From: an uncultured Collinsella sp.
Lineage (GTDB): Bacteria > Actinomycetota > Coriobacteriia > Coriobacteriales > Coriobacteriaceae
DNA: 5,535 bases
Assembly: GCA_905204635.1 (NCBI GenBank)
Contig: CAJLAN010000127.1
Span: 1-5,535, forward strand
Direction: 5' to 3'
Below are positions 1 through 5,535 of this stretch, piece by piece. The notes under the pieces were generated by a model. The model was given only the letters and a program-made list of their open reading frames with translations, made no database searches and was not told the DNA's origin. The first letter of the stretch is position 1; the number at the start of each line of letters is the position of its first letter. The position numbers and the translations under genes were made by a program.

Positions 1-1481
1 CCAACGACATCGACACGCTGCGCCAGATGATCAGCCAGTCGCTGCCCAACCTGCTCATGACGACCATCGTCATCGTCACGGTGTTCTTTATCATGCTGTA
101 CTACAGCGTTTGGATGTGCCTGGTCATTGTGGCAGGCGTCGCCTTTATGACCTTTATGACCAAGCTGCTCGGCTCCAACTCCGCGCGCTTCTTCATTGCG
201 CAGCAGACCGAGCTCGGCGTGGTCGAGGGTCATATCGAGGAAGTCATGAACGGCCAGAAGGTCGTCAAGGCATTCTGCCACGAGTCTGCCGCCGAGGCCG
301 ATTTTGACGAGCGCAACGAAAAGCTCTTCGAGGTCTCGCAGAAGGCCAACATGTACGCCAACATCCTCATGCCCATCCTTATGAACCTGGGCAATCTGCT
401 CTACGTGCTGGTGGCCCTTGCCGGCGGCATTTTCCTGGCGCTGGGCGTGCCCAACCTGAGCATCTCGGGTATGGCGCTGTCCATCGCCGTCGTGGTGCCG
501 TTCCTCAACATGACCAAGCAGTTCTGCGGACAGATCGGCCAGATCTCGCAGCAGATCAACGCCGTGGTCATGGGCCTCGCCGGCGCCGACCGCATCTTTG
601 AGCTCATCGACGAGAAGCCCGAGACCGACGAAGGCTACGTGACGCTCGTCAACGCGCAGGTGAACCCCGATACCTGGCAGCTCGAGGAGGCCGACCACCA
701 CACCGGCATGTGGGCGTGGAAACACCCGCACCGTGCAACCGGCGAGATCGAGTACGTACCGCTGCGCGGCGACCTGGTCATGGACAACGTCGACTTTGGC
801 TACACGCCCGACCACGAGGTGTTGCACGGCGTGTCCGTGTTTGCCAAGCCGGGCCAGAAGGTCGCGTTTGTCGGCGCCACCGGTGCCGGCAAGACGACCA
901 TCACCAACCTCATCAACCGCTTCTATGACATCGCCGACGGCAAGATTCGCTACGACGGCATCAACGTCAACAAGATCCGCAAGGCCGATCTGCGCCGCTC
1001 GCTGGGCGTGGTACTGCAGGACGTGAACCTGTTCACCGGCACCGTGATGGATAACATCCGCTACGGCAACCTGGACGCCACCGACGAGGAGTGCATCGCG
1101 GCAGCCAAGCTCGCGGGCGCCGACGACTTTATCACCCGCCTGCCCGACGGCTACGACACGATGCTCACCGGCAACGGCGCGCAGCTGTCGCAGGGCCAGC
1201 GCCAGCTGATTTCGATCGCACGCGCCGCCGTCGCCGATCCGCCGGCAATGATTCTGGACGAGGCCACGAGCTCCATCGACACCCGCACCGAGGCCATCGT
1301 GCAGGCTGGCATGGATAAGCTCATGGAGGGGCGCACGGTGTTCGTCATCGCCCACCGGCTCTCCACCGTCCGCCATTCTCAGGACCACGGCCGCATCATC
1401 GAGCGCGGCAACCACGACGAGCTGATCGCTAAGCATGGGTACTACTACCAGCTGTACACCGGTGCGTTTGAGCTCGAGTAG
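1..1481 (+). CDS. ABC exporter, fused permease/ATP-binding half-transporter (3' part)
   Basis: The reading frame is open from the first bases: codons from position 3 read NDIDTLRQ directly before the Met at 27. The gene therefore starts outside the window, and about 490 C-terminal residues are visible out of the roughly 600 usual for the family. Numbering from the Met at 27, hydrophobic membrane segments lie at about 7-46 and 110-165. A polar linker of about 45 residues containing WAWKHPH follows at about 200-247, then the ATPase domain. The ATPase has Walker A GATGAGKT (283-290), Q-loop Gln331, signature LSQGQ (387-391), Walker B with catalytic Glu (ILDEA, Asp411/Glu412), D-loop SSID and H-loop His443, so it should hydrolyse ATP. 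Such half-transporters usually work as heterodimers in the cytoplasmic membrane, with the partner gene adjacent; any partner would be upstream, out of view. The substrate cannot be inferred. One oddity is that the stretch after the H-loop (STVRHSQDHGRIIERG) looks about five residues too short. The gene ends with TAG, convergent with def. Confidence 0.95.
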   Translation, partial: NDIDTLRQMISQSLPNLLMTTIVIVTVFFIMLYYSVWMCLVIVAGVAFMTFMTKLLGSNSARFFIAQQTELGVVEGHIEEVMNGQKVVKAFCHESAAEADFDERNEKLFEVSQKANMYANILMPILMNLGNLLYVLVALAGGIFLALGVPNLSISGMALSIAVVVPFLNMTKQFCGQIGQISQQINAVVMGLAGADRIFELIDEKPETDEGYVTLVNAQVNPDTWQLEEADHHTGMWAWKHPHRATGEIEYVPLRGDLVMDNVDFGYTPDHEVLHGVSVFAKPGQKVAFVGATGAGKTTITNLINRFYDIADGKIRYDGINVNKIRKADLRRSLGVVLQDVNLFTGTVMDNIRYGNLDATDEECIAAAKLAGADDFITRLPDGYDTMLTGNGAQLSQGQRQLISIARAAVADPPAMILDEATSSIDTRTEAIVQAGMDKLMEGRTVFVIAHRLSTVRHSQDHGRIIERGNHDELIAKHGYYYQLYTGAFELE

Positions 1482-1495
1482 GTAGGTTTGTTTCA

Positions 1496-1531
1496 CGGAG
1501 GACCCCCAGGCGGGCCGGGGTGTAACCTCCG
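1496..1531. repeat. Inverted repeat / bulged hairpin, possible transcript-end structure
   Basis: CGGAGG (1496-1501) is complementary to CCTCCG (1526-1531). Immediately inside, ACCCC (1502-1506) pairs with GGGGT (1517-1521). This leaves a 10-nt loop and a 4-nt bulge (GTAA, 1522-1525) on the 3' side. The structure starts 14 bases after the exporter stop and is GC-rich, so it could protect or end the exporter mRNA, or the def mRNA on the other strand. No T-run follows on either strand, so it is called as an inverted repeat rather than as a terminator. Confidence 0.5.
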
Positions 1532-1539
1532 CGCGCAGT

Positions 1540-1550
1540 TTCGCAGCGAA
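1540..1550. repeat. Short perfect palindrome
   Basis: TTCGC-A-GCGAA is a perfect inverted repeat with 5-base arms around a single central base. It is followed at once by GCGAG, which repeats part of the arm. It lies in the middle of the convergent gap. Possible roles are part of a dispersed intergenic repeat or a small mRNA 3'-end stem; the sequence alone does not decide. Confidence 0.35.
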
Positions 1551-1605
1551 GCGAGAATGTTTGAGCACGGGATGATATAGGCGGGCGCCTCAGGGACGGA
1601 CGACC

Positions 1606-2142
1606 TTATTCGGTCTCGCCCGGTCGAGCGCCGCGGGCCAGGGCGTCCTGGTATTCCTTGACGGCCTTGATCCTCTGCATCGGCTTCAGTCGCTCGAACA
1701 TGGTATTGCCGTGCAGGTGATCGATCTCGTGCTGCAGGCACACACAGAACAAATCGCCCGAGGCCTCGTAGCGAATCAGGTTGGCGTCCAAGTCGTACGC
1801 CTCAACGACGACATGGTCGGGACGCTCAATCTCGCAGCTAATGCCAGGAATGGAAAGACAACCCTCGCTAAACGGCACCAGATGGTCGCTCTGCTCAACA
1901 ATAACGGGATTGATGAGCACGTACGGATCGTAGTCATTCTTGTCGCTGTAGTCGCAGTCGATGGTAACGAGCTGAATAAGCTCGCCGATCTGCGGGGCAG
2001 CCAGACCGCAGCCGCCGTTCTCGAACATCATCTTCTTCATCTTCTCGGCAAGCGCCTCGATCGCCGGGGTGATCTCTTCGATGACGGCGCACTCCTGGCG
2101 CAGACGAGGGTCAGGCGACAGTACGATTCCGTTGGCTTCCAT
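1606..2142 (-). CDS. def: Peptide deformylase
   Basis: This cytoplasmic metallohydrolase removes the formyl group from the N-terminal Met of nascent proteins. All three family motifs are intact (numbered from the longer start at 2148): GCGLAAPQ (46-53), EGCLS (95-99, metal ligand Cys97) and QHEIDH (139-144, ligands His140 and His144, catalytic Glu141). The length of 178-180 residues is normal for the family. Two in-frame ATG codons lie six bases apart, at 2148 and 2142. The only Shine-Dalgarno-like run, AAGGA, directly touches and overlaps the first ATG but sits 5 nt before the second, so the second is chosen (MEANGIVLSP...). The gene starts 12-18 bp after the priA stop and is probably cotranscribed with it. 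priA-def is a common pairing. The usual next gene, fmt, is absent: the gene downstream is the convergent ABC exporter. Confidence 0.96.
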   Translation of the reverse strand: MEANGIVLSPDPRLRQECAVIEEITPAIEALAEKMKKMMFENGGCGLAAPQIGELIQLVTIDCDYSDKNDYDPYVLINPVIVEQSDHLVPFSEGCLSIPGISCEIERPDHVVVEAYDLDANLIRYEASGDLFCVCLQHEIDHLHGNTMFERLKPMQRIKAVKEYQDALARGARPGETE

Positions 2143-2147
2143 GGCCA

Positions 2148-2153
2148 TCCTTT
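2148..2153 (-). promoter_or_regulatory. def ribosome binding site (decides the start)
   Basis: On the minus strand the priA-def gap reads ...CCGAAAGGATGGCCATGG. AAGGA is complementary to the 16S rRNA tail and lies 5 nt before the ATG at 2142. It overlaps the A of the ATG at 2148, leaving no spacing for initiation there. This favours the shorter deformylase by two residues. Confidence 0.6.
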
Positions 2154-2160
2154 CGGGTTG

Positions 2161-4614
2161 TTACATCAAATCATAGGCATCGACGTCAACGCTCACGCTC
2201 ACGCCGCGCACGGAGCCCACCTCTTTGAGGCAGGCGTCGATATCATCAGAGACATGGTACCCTACCGGCGACTTCACAAGCAGATGGAAGCGGTAACGGT
2301 CCTTGGCTCTCTCGATTACACACGAAGCCGGGCCCAGCACCTGCGGCACGGCACTCCCCGCCCGCAAAAAGTCGGGCGCGGCGGCATGCCAGCGGCGCTT
2401 AAGAAGCTTTGCAATGCGCCCGATGTAGTCTTGCGCGTCGTCTCGGTTAGCCGACCACACCAAGATGTTGACCAGGCGAACAAACGGCGGGTACAGCGCG
2501 TCGCGGCGCTGTACCAGGTCGTAGTCAGTAAAGATCGAACGGTCGTGCTCAGCGACGGCACGAATTACCGGGTCATCGGGCAGGTAGGTCTGGATGATCA
2601 CCTCGCCTGGACGATCGCCGCGACCGGCACGGCCCGCAACCTGCTCCAGTAGATCGTAGGTGCGCTCCCCTGCGCGAAAGTCGGGCAGCTTGAGGGCGAA
2701 GTCCGCATTGACCACGCCTACCAGTGTGACCTCGGGAAAATCGAGACCCTTTGCGATCATTTGGGTGCCCAGCAACACGGCGCAATCCGCCGCATCGAAC
2801 TGCTCGAGCAGCTTTTTGTGCGCATCCTTGCCGCGCGTGGAATCGGCATCCATGCGAATAATGGCGACATCCTCGGGAAGCATCTGGTGCAGTGCGTCCT
2901 CGATCTGCTGCGTGCCCAGACCCATTTTTGCCAGGTAGCGACTGCCACATTTGGGGCAACGGCTTGTGGGCGCGGGATAGGGCTGCACGCGCCAAGACGA
3001 ACCGCAGGTGTGACACTGCAGCGTGTGCGTGCGCTCGTGATACGTAAGCGCGGTGGCGCAGTGGTTGCAGGTGGGGACGCAGCCGCACTCGCGACACATC
3101 AGGAACGGCGCAAAGCCGCGGCGGTTATGTAGTAGCACTGCCTTCTCGCGGCGCTCGACCACACGCTCCAGGCCTTCCATCAGCGGTTTTGAGAACATGG
3201 AGCGACTGCCGTGAGAAAACTCACGGCGCAGATCGGCGATTCGAACCGTAGGCAGCACAGCGTGTCCAGGCCGCTCGGGCATCTCGACGCGCGTCCAGGT
3301 GGCACCGTTATACGTGCCACGGCGGCAACGGTCGAGGGCCTCGGCAGAAGGCGTAGCAGAGCCCAACACGAGCGGGCAGCGGTAGCGTCGCGCCATCTCG
3401 GCCGCCACCTCGCGCGCGTGGTAGCGCGGACTGGAGCCTTGCTTGTAGCTGGTCTCGTGCTCCTCGTCGATGATGATGAGGCCCAAGTCAATGAGCGGGC
3501 AAAAGAGCGCCGAGCGGGCGCCTACGACCACGCGGGCCGCACCACTGGCGACCATATCCCACTGGTCCAGACGCTCGCCGGCCGAAAGGCGCGAATGGAA
3601 CACGGCAACCGTCTCGCCAAAGCGCGAGCGAAAGCGGCCGACGGTCTGGGCCGTCAGTGAGATCTCGGGCACCAGAACGCATGCCGAACGGCCGGCGGCC
3701 AGCACGCGCTCAATCGCCGAAAGGTAAACCTCGGTTTTGCCGGAGCCGGTGACGCCGTCGACCAGCACCACGTCGCCATGAGCGTCTAGACGGGCGCGCT
3801 CAATCTGCGCGAGTGCCTTTTGCTGGCCGTTCGTGAGCGCGACCGGCGCCTTGCCGCTTGCCGAGGACAGCGTGGTCTGCTCGCTGCAGCCACGCCAAGC
3901 ACGGCGCTCCTCCACCACCACGACGCCGCGCCTTTCGAGCGCCTTGATGGTCGCTGACATGCTGTTGTAGAGCAGGTTGAGATCGCGCGTCGTGACCGGG
4001 CCGCACTGGAGCGCCCCGATGAGCTGACGCTGGCGGACCGCGGTCTTGGGCGGCGTGTAGTCGAAACCCTCGGGCGTGAGCATGACCCAGCGATTTTGGA
4101 TAGGCTTGACGGCGGGGCGCTCAACCGTCCACACGCCGTCATCGCCCTTGACCACGCGCGGACTTCCACCCGGGGGCAAGAACAAACGCAAGCACTCGGA
4201 AAGCGTCGCGACATACTCGCGGCTCATCCAGCGTGCGATACGGGCAGCCTCCGCGGTAAAGAGCGGTTTGCTGAGAATCGCCTCGACGGGCTTGATGCGC
4301 GCAGGATCGAAGACCCTGTTGCCTTGCAGGTCGCCCAGCTCAGACGCAATGTCAATGATATAGCCCGCGGCCGCACGGTTGCCAAAGTGGACCAGAACCG
4401 TCGATCCGACCTGGGCCTCGTCGGCAAGGGACTCGGGAATGCCGTAAGCAAACGGTTCAGACAGCGCACGGGTGGGGATGTCGAGAACCACGCTCGTGTA
4501 GGCGGTAATGGGCTCAGGTGAAGGCTCGGGCTTGGCCGGGGCAGCACCGGATGCCGGCGCCGCCGGAGTCTCCTCCGGATCCAGCGAACCAAACAGCGAA
4601 AGTTGCTCGGCCAT
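2161..4614 (-). CDS. priA: Primosomal protein N' (replication-restart DNA helicase)
   Basis: PriA is a superfamily 2, 3'->5' helicase that recognises stalled or repaired forks and reloads the replicative helicase. The product has 817 residues, longer than E. coli PriA (732). Residues 1-38 are an added tail: QLSLF at 4-8, then a Pro/Ala/Glu-rich linker. The 3'-DNA-binding domain begins near residue 41 (VVLDIPTRALSEPFAYGIP). The helicase core has Walker A GVTGSGKTE (287-295), Walker B DEEH (383-386), GSATPS (418-423), GTQMIAKGLDFP (616-627) and QVAGRAGRG (658-666). The zinc-binding insert carries Cys507, 510, 516, 519, 534, 537, 553 and 556, plus an extra Cys512. The spacing between Cys537 and Cys553 is wider than I recall for E. 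coli. The C-terminal domain runs from about 690 to 817. The start is supported by AGGAGGT 9 nt upstream. The gene follows the gltX terminator and leads into def. Confidence 0.97.
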   Translation of the reverse strand: MAEQLSLFGSLDPEETPAAPASGAAPAKPEPSPEPITAYTSVVLDIPTRALSEPFAYGIPESLADEAQVGSTVLVHFGNRAAAGYIIDIASELGDLQGNRVFDPARIKPVEAILSKPLFTAEAARIARWMSREYVATLSECLRLFLPPGGSPRVVKGDDGVWTVERPAVKPIQNRWVMLTPEGFDYTPPKTAVRQRQLIGALQCGPVTTRDLNLLYNSMSATIKALERRGVVVVEERRAWRGCSEQTTLSSASGKAPVALTNGQQKALAQIERARLDAHGDVVLVDGVTGSGKTEVYLSAIERVLAAGRSACVLVPEISLTAQTVGRFRSRFGETVAVFHSRLSAGERLDQWDMVASGAARVVVGARSALFCPLIDLGLIIIDEEHETSYKQGSSPRYHAREVAAEMARRYRCPLVLGSATPSAEALDRCRRGTYNGATWTRVEMPERPGHAVLPTVRIADLRREFSHGSRSMFSKPLMEGLERVVERREKAVLLHNRRGFAPFLMCRECGCVPTCNHCATALTYHERTHTLQCHTCGSSWRVQPYPAPTSRCPKCGSRYLAKMGLGTQQIEDALHQMLPEDVAIIRMDADSTRGKDAHKKLLEQFDAADCAVLLGTQMIAKGLDFPEVTLVGVVNADFALKLPDFRAGERTYDLLEQVAGRAGRGDRPGEVIIQTYLPDDPVIRAVAEHDRSIFTDYDLVQRRDALYPPFVRLVNILVWSANRDDAQDYIGRIAKLLKRRWHAAAPDFLRAGSAVPQVLGPASCVIERAKDRYRFHLLVKSPVGYHVSDDIDACLKEVGSVRGVSVSVDVDAYDLM
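4591..4605 (-). other. Candidate beta-sliding-clamp-binding motif (QLSLF) in the PriA N-terminus
   Basis: Codons 4-8 of priA encode Gln-Leu-Ser-Leu-Phe. This matches exactly the bacterial clamp-binding consensus QL(S/D)LF known from replication and repair proteins. It lies at the extreme N-terminus and is tethered by about 30 residues rich in Pro, Ala and Glu, a typical arrangement for a flexible peptide ligand. Binding is inferred from the match and is not shown by the sequence. Confidence 0.5.
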
Positions 4615-4623
4615 GGCCCCAGC

Positions 4624-4630
4624 ACCTCCT
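4624..4630 (-). promoter_or_regulatory. priA ribosome binding site
   Basis: The minus strand reads AGGAGGT, followed by 9 nt (GCTGGGGCC) and then the priA ATG at 4614. This is a near-perfect Shine-Dalgarno sequence at normal distance. It confirms that the N-terminal QLSLF tail lies within the translated protein. Confidence 0.8.
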
Positions 4631-4645
4631 ATCCCATTCGTCTAC

Positions 4646-4680
4646 AGAAACAAGAGCCCCGCTCGAGGTGAACGGGGCTC
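4646..4680 (-). terminator. Intrinsic terminator after gltX
   Basis: On the minus strand, 23 nt after the gltX stop, GAGCCCCG (4680-4673) pairs perfectly with CGGGGCTC (4661-4654) around an 11-nt loop. It is followed by the interrupted T-run TTGTTTCT. The eight-pair stem with six G-C pairs is strong; the T-run is moderate. Only about 31 nt separate it from the priA ATG, so priA-def must be expressed either by readthrough or from a promoter overlapping the terminator or the end of gltX. Confidence 0.85.
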
Positions 4681-4703
4681 GGATACATACGTTTGCGCAG
4701 CGA

Positions 4704-5535
4704 TTACAGCGCCATCGTGCGGGCGCGGTCGATGCGCGCCAGGCAGTCGTCGCGGCCGACGAGCGCCATGGTCTCACCCAGCGGAGGGCTCACCATGTTG
4801 CCGCAAACGGCGACGCGCACGGCCTGGAACACCACGCGCTTCTTGAGGTCCATCTGCTCGGGCAGCGGCTCAAGCGCGGCGTCGATGTTCGCGGCGGTCC
4901 ACTCGGTAACACCCTCGAGCGCGGCCTTGGCGGCGTCCAGAATGGCACCCATGCCCTCCTTGGCCAGGCCCTTGTTGACGGATTTCTCGTCATACTCGAG
5001 CGTCTCGGCCGTGGCAAAGATGGGAGCGGCGACGGTCACGGCGTCGGACGGCATCTTGGTGCGCGGCTTAACGATGGCGGCAAGCGCGTCGATCCAGTCC
5101 TCACCGTACTCGACATTACCCTCGATGAGGCCTGCCTCGTGCAACTCGGGGACCATGATCTCGTCGGCAAACTGCGCGTCGGACATGCCGTTGATGTACT
5201 CGGCATTGACCCAGTCGAGCTTCTTGGGGTCGAAGGTCGCGGGGTTCTTGGAAATGCGGTCGAGCGAGAACTTGCTAGCCAGGACGTCGCGCGGGATGAT
5301 GGTGGTCTCGCCGTCGAGCGACCAGCCGAGCAGCGCCAGGTAGTTGACGAAGGCATCGGACAGGTAACCGGCGTCGCGGTACTCCTCCACCGAGGTGGCG
5401 CCGTGGCGCTTGGAGAGCTTCTTGCCGTCGGCGCCCAGAATCATGGAGATGTGGGCGAACGTGGGCACAGGCGCGCCGAGGGCCTCATAGACCATGACCT
5501 GGCGCGGGGTGTTGGACAGGTGATCGTCGCCGCGG
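4704..5535 (-). CDS. gltX: Glutamyl-tRNA synthetase (3' part)
   Basis: This class I aminoacyl-tRNA synthetase charges tRNA-Glu with glutamate in the cytoplasm. The frame is open to the window edge: the codons before the Met at 5495 read RGDDHLSNTPRQV, a hallmark GluRS segment. The N-terminal half, with the HIGH-type motif, is therefore outside the window. About 276 C-terminal residues are visible. Numbered from the Met at 5495, the KMSKS-type loop appears as KLSKRHG (26-32), the usual form in bacterial GluRS. The stem-contact and anticodon-binding domains follow, ending with a typical terminal helix region (VFQAVRVAVCGNMVSPPLGE, then MALVGRDD). Nothing looks broken. The gene is followed by its own intrinsic terminator, so it is probably transcriptionally separate, or mostly separate, from priA-def. 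Whether it also charges tRNA-Gln (non-discriminating type) cannot be told from this part. Confidence 0.97.
   Translation of the reverse strand, partial: RGDDHLSNTPRQVMVYEALGAPVPTFAHISMILGADGKKLSKRHGATSVEEYRDAGYLSDAFVNYLALLGWSLDGETTIIPRDVLASKFSLDRISKNPATFDPKKLDWVNAEYINGMSDAQFADEIMVPELHEAGLIEGNVEYGEDWIDALAAIVKPRTKMPSDAVTVAAPIFATAETLEYDEKSVNKGLAKEGMGAILDAAKAALEGVTEWTAANIDAALEPLPEQMDLKKRVVFQAVRVAVCGNMVSPPLGETMALVGRDDCLARIDRARTMAL

Larger units (their letters stand above)
1482..1605. other. Convergent intergenic gap, rich in inverted repeats
   Basis: This is the gap of 124 bp between the stop of the ABC exporter (+) and the stop of def (-). It must hold transcript ends from both sides. I see no convincing open frame of its own. 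It contains a two-part hairpin (1496-1531), a compact palindrome TTCGCAGCGAA (1540-1550) and a short inverted repeat AGGCGGGCGCCT (1579-1590). None is followed by a good T-run on either strand, so a classical intrinsic terminator is not evident. Confidence 0.7.

Noticed and set aside
1493..1741. Open frame of 82 codons on the - strand reaching from the def end into the convergent gap
   Set aside because: It overlaps the def C-terminus out of frame, is rich in Pro/Arg/Gly, and has no start signal or family resemblance.
1711..2652. Open frame of 313 codons on the + strand opposite def and priA
   Set aside because: It lies antisense to two genes with intact catalytic motifs, spans the def-priA junction, has no recognisable domain, and is the kind of long antisense frame expected in GC-rich coding DNA.
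2573..3097. Open frame of 174 codons on the - strand inside priA in another frame
   Set aside because: It is an Arg/His/Ala-rich out-of-frame reading of the priA zinc-insert and helicase region; the priA frame carries all the motifs.
4654..4680. The gltX hairpin as a bidirectional terminator
   Set aside because: On the + strand the stem is followed by GGATACATAC with no T-run, and no gene on that strand needs ending there.
4683..4690. Possible -10 element (TATGTA on the minus strand) for a priA promoter at the end of gltX
   Set aside because: No acceptable -35 element lies 16-18 nt upstream, and the transcript would begin inside the terminator hairpin. It is too weak to call.
4693..5343. 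Open frame of 216 codons on the + strand opposite gltX
   Set aside because: It is antisense to clear GluRS sequence, with a Ser/Ala-rich composition typical of a reverse-strand shadow and no supporting ribosome binding site or domain.

Overview
The window is ordinary chromosomal, housekeeping-type DNA from a high-GC bacterium. Codon use is strongly GC-ending in all four genes. The ABC exporter and the glutamyl-tRNA synthetase read like those of anaerobic gut Coriobacteriia (Collinsella-type Actinomycetota). That assignment rests on remembered family resemblance and was not searched.

Layout, left to right: (1) the 3' part of a type-1 ABC exporter half-transporter on the + strand (1-1481, 5' end outside the window); (2) a convergent intergenic gap of 124 bp (1482-1605) rich in inverted repeats; (3) def, peptide deformylase, on the - strand (1606-2142, or to 2148 from an upstream ATG); (4) priA, the primosomal replication-restart helicase, on the - strand (2161-4614), ending 12-18 bp before def; (5) an 89-bp gap (4615-4703) holding an intrinsic terminator for gltX and the priA ribosome binding site; (6) the 3' part of gltX, glutamyl-tRNA synthetase, on the - strand (4704-5535, 5' end outside the window).

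The minus-strand genes run gltX -> terminator -> priA -> def. priA and def are almost certainly one transcriptional unit, because the def ribosome binding site lies in the few bases between them. priA-def is a widespread pairing, commonly followed by fmt. Here no fmt follows; def faces the ABC exporter instead. The three products serve translation (charging tRNA-Glu, removing the N-formyl group) and replication-fork restart. The ABC exporter is functionally unrelated.

I found no mobile element, CRISPR array, tRNA or rRNA, and no obvious novel multi-gene system. The observations most worth a second look are: an exact match to the beta-sliding-clamp-binding pentapeptide (QLSLF) at the extreme N-terminus of PriA, joined by a Pro/Ala-rich linker; an apparent in-frame loss of about five residues just after the H-loop of the ABC ATPase; and the palindrome-rich convergent gap, which could be a dispersed repeat.
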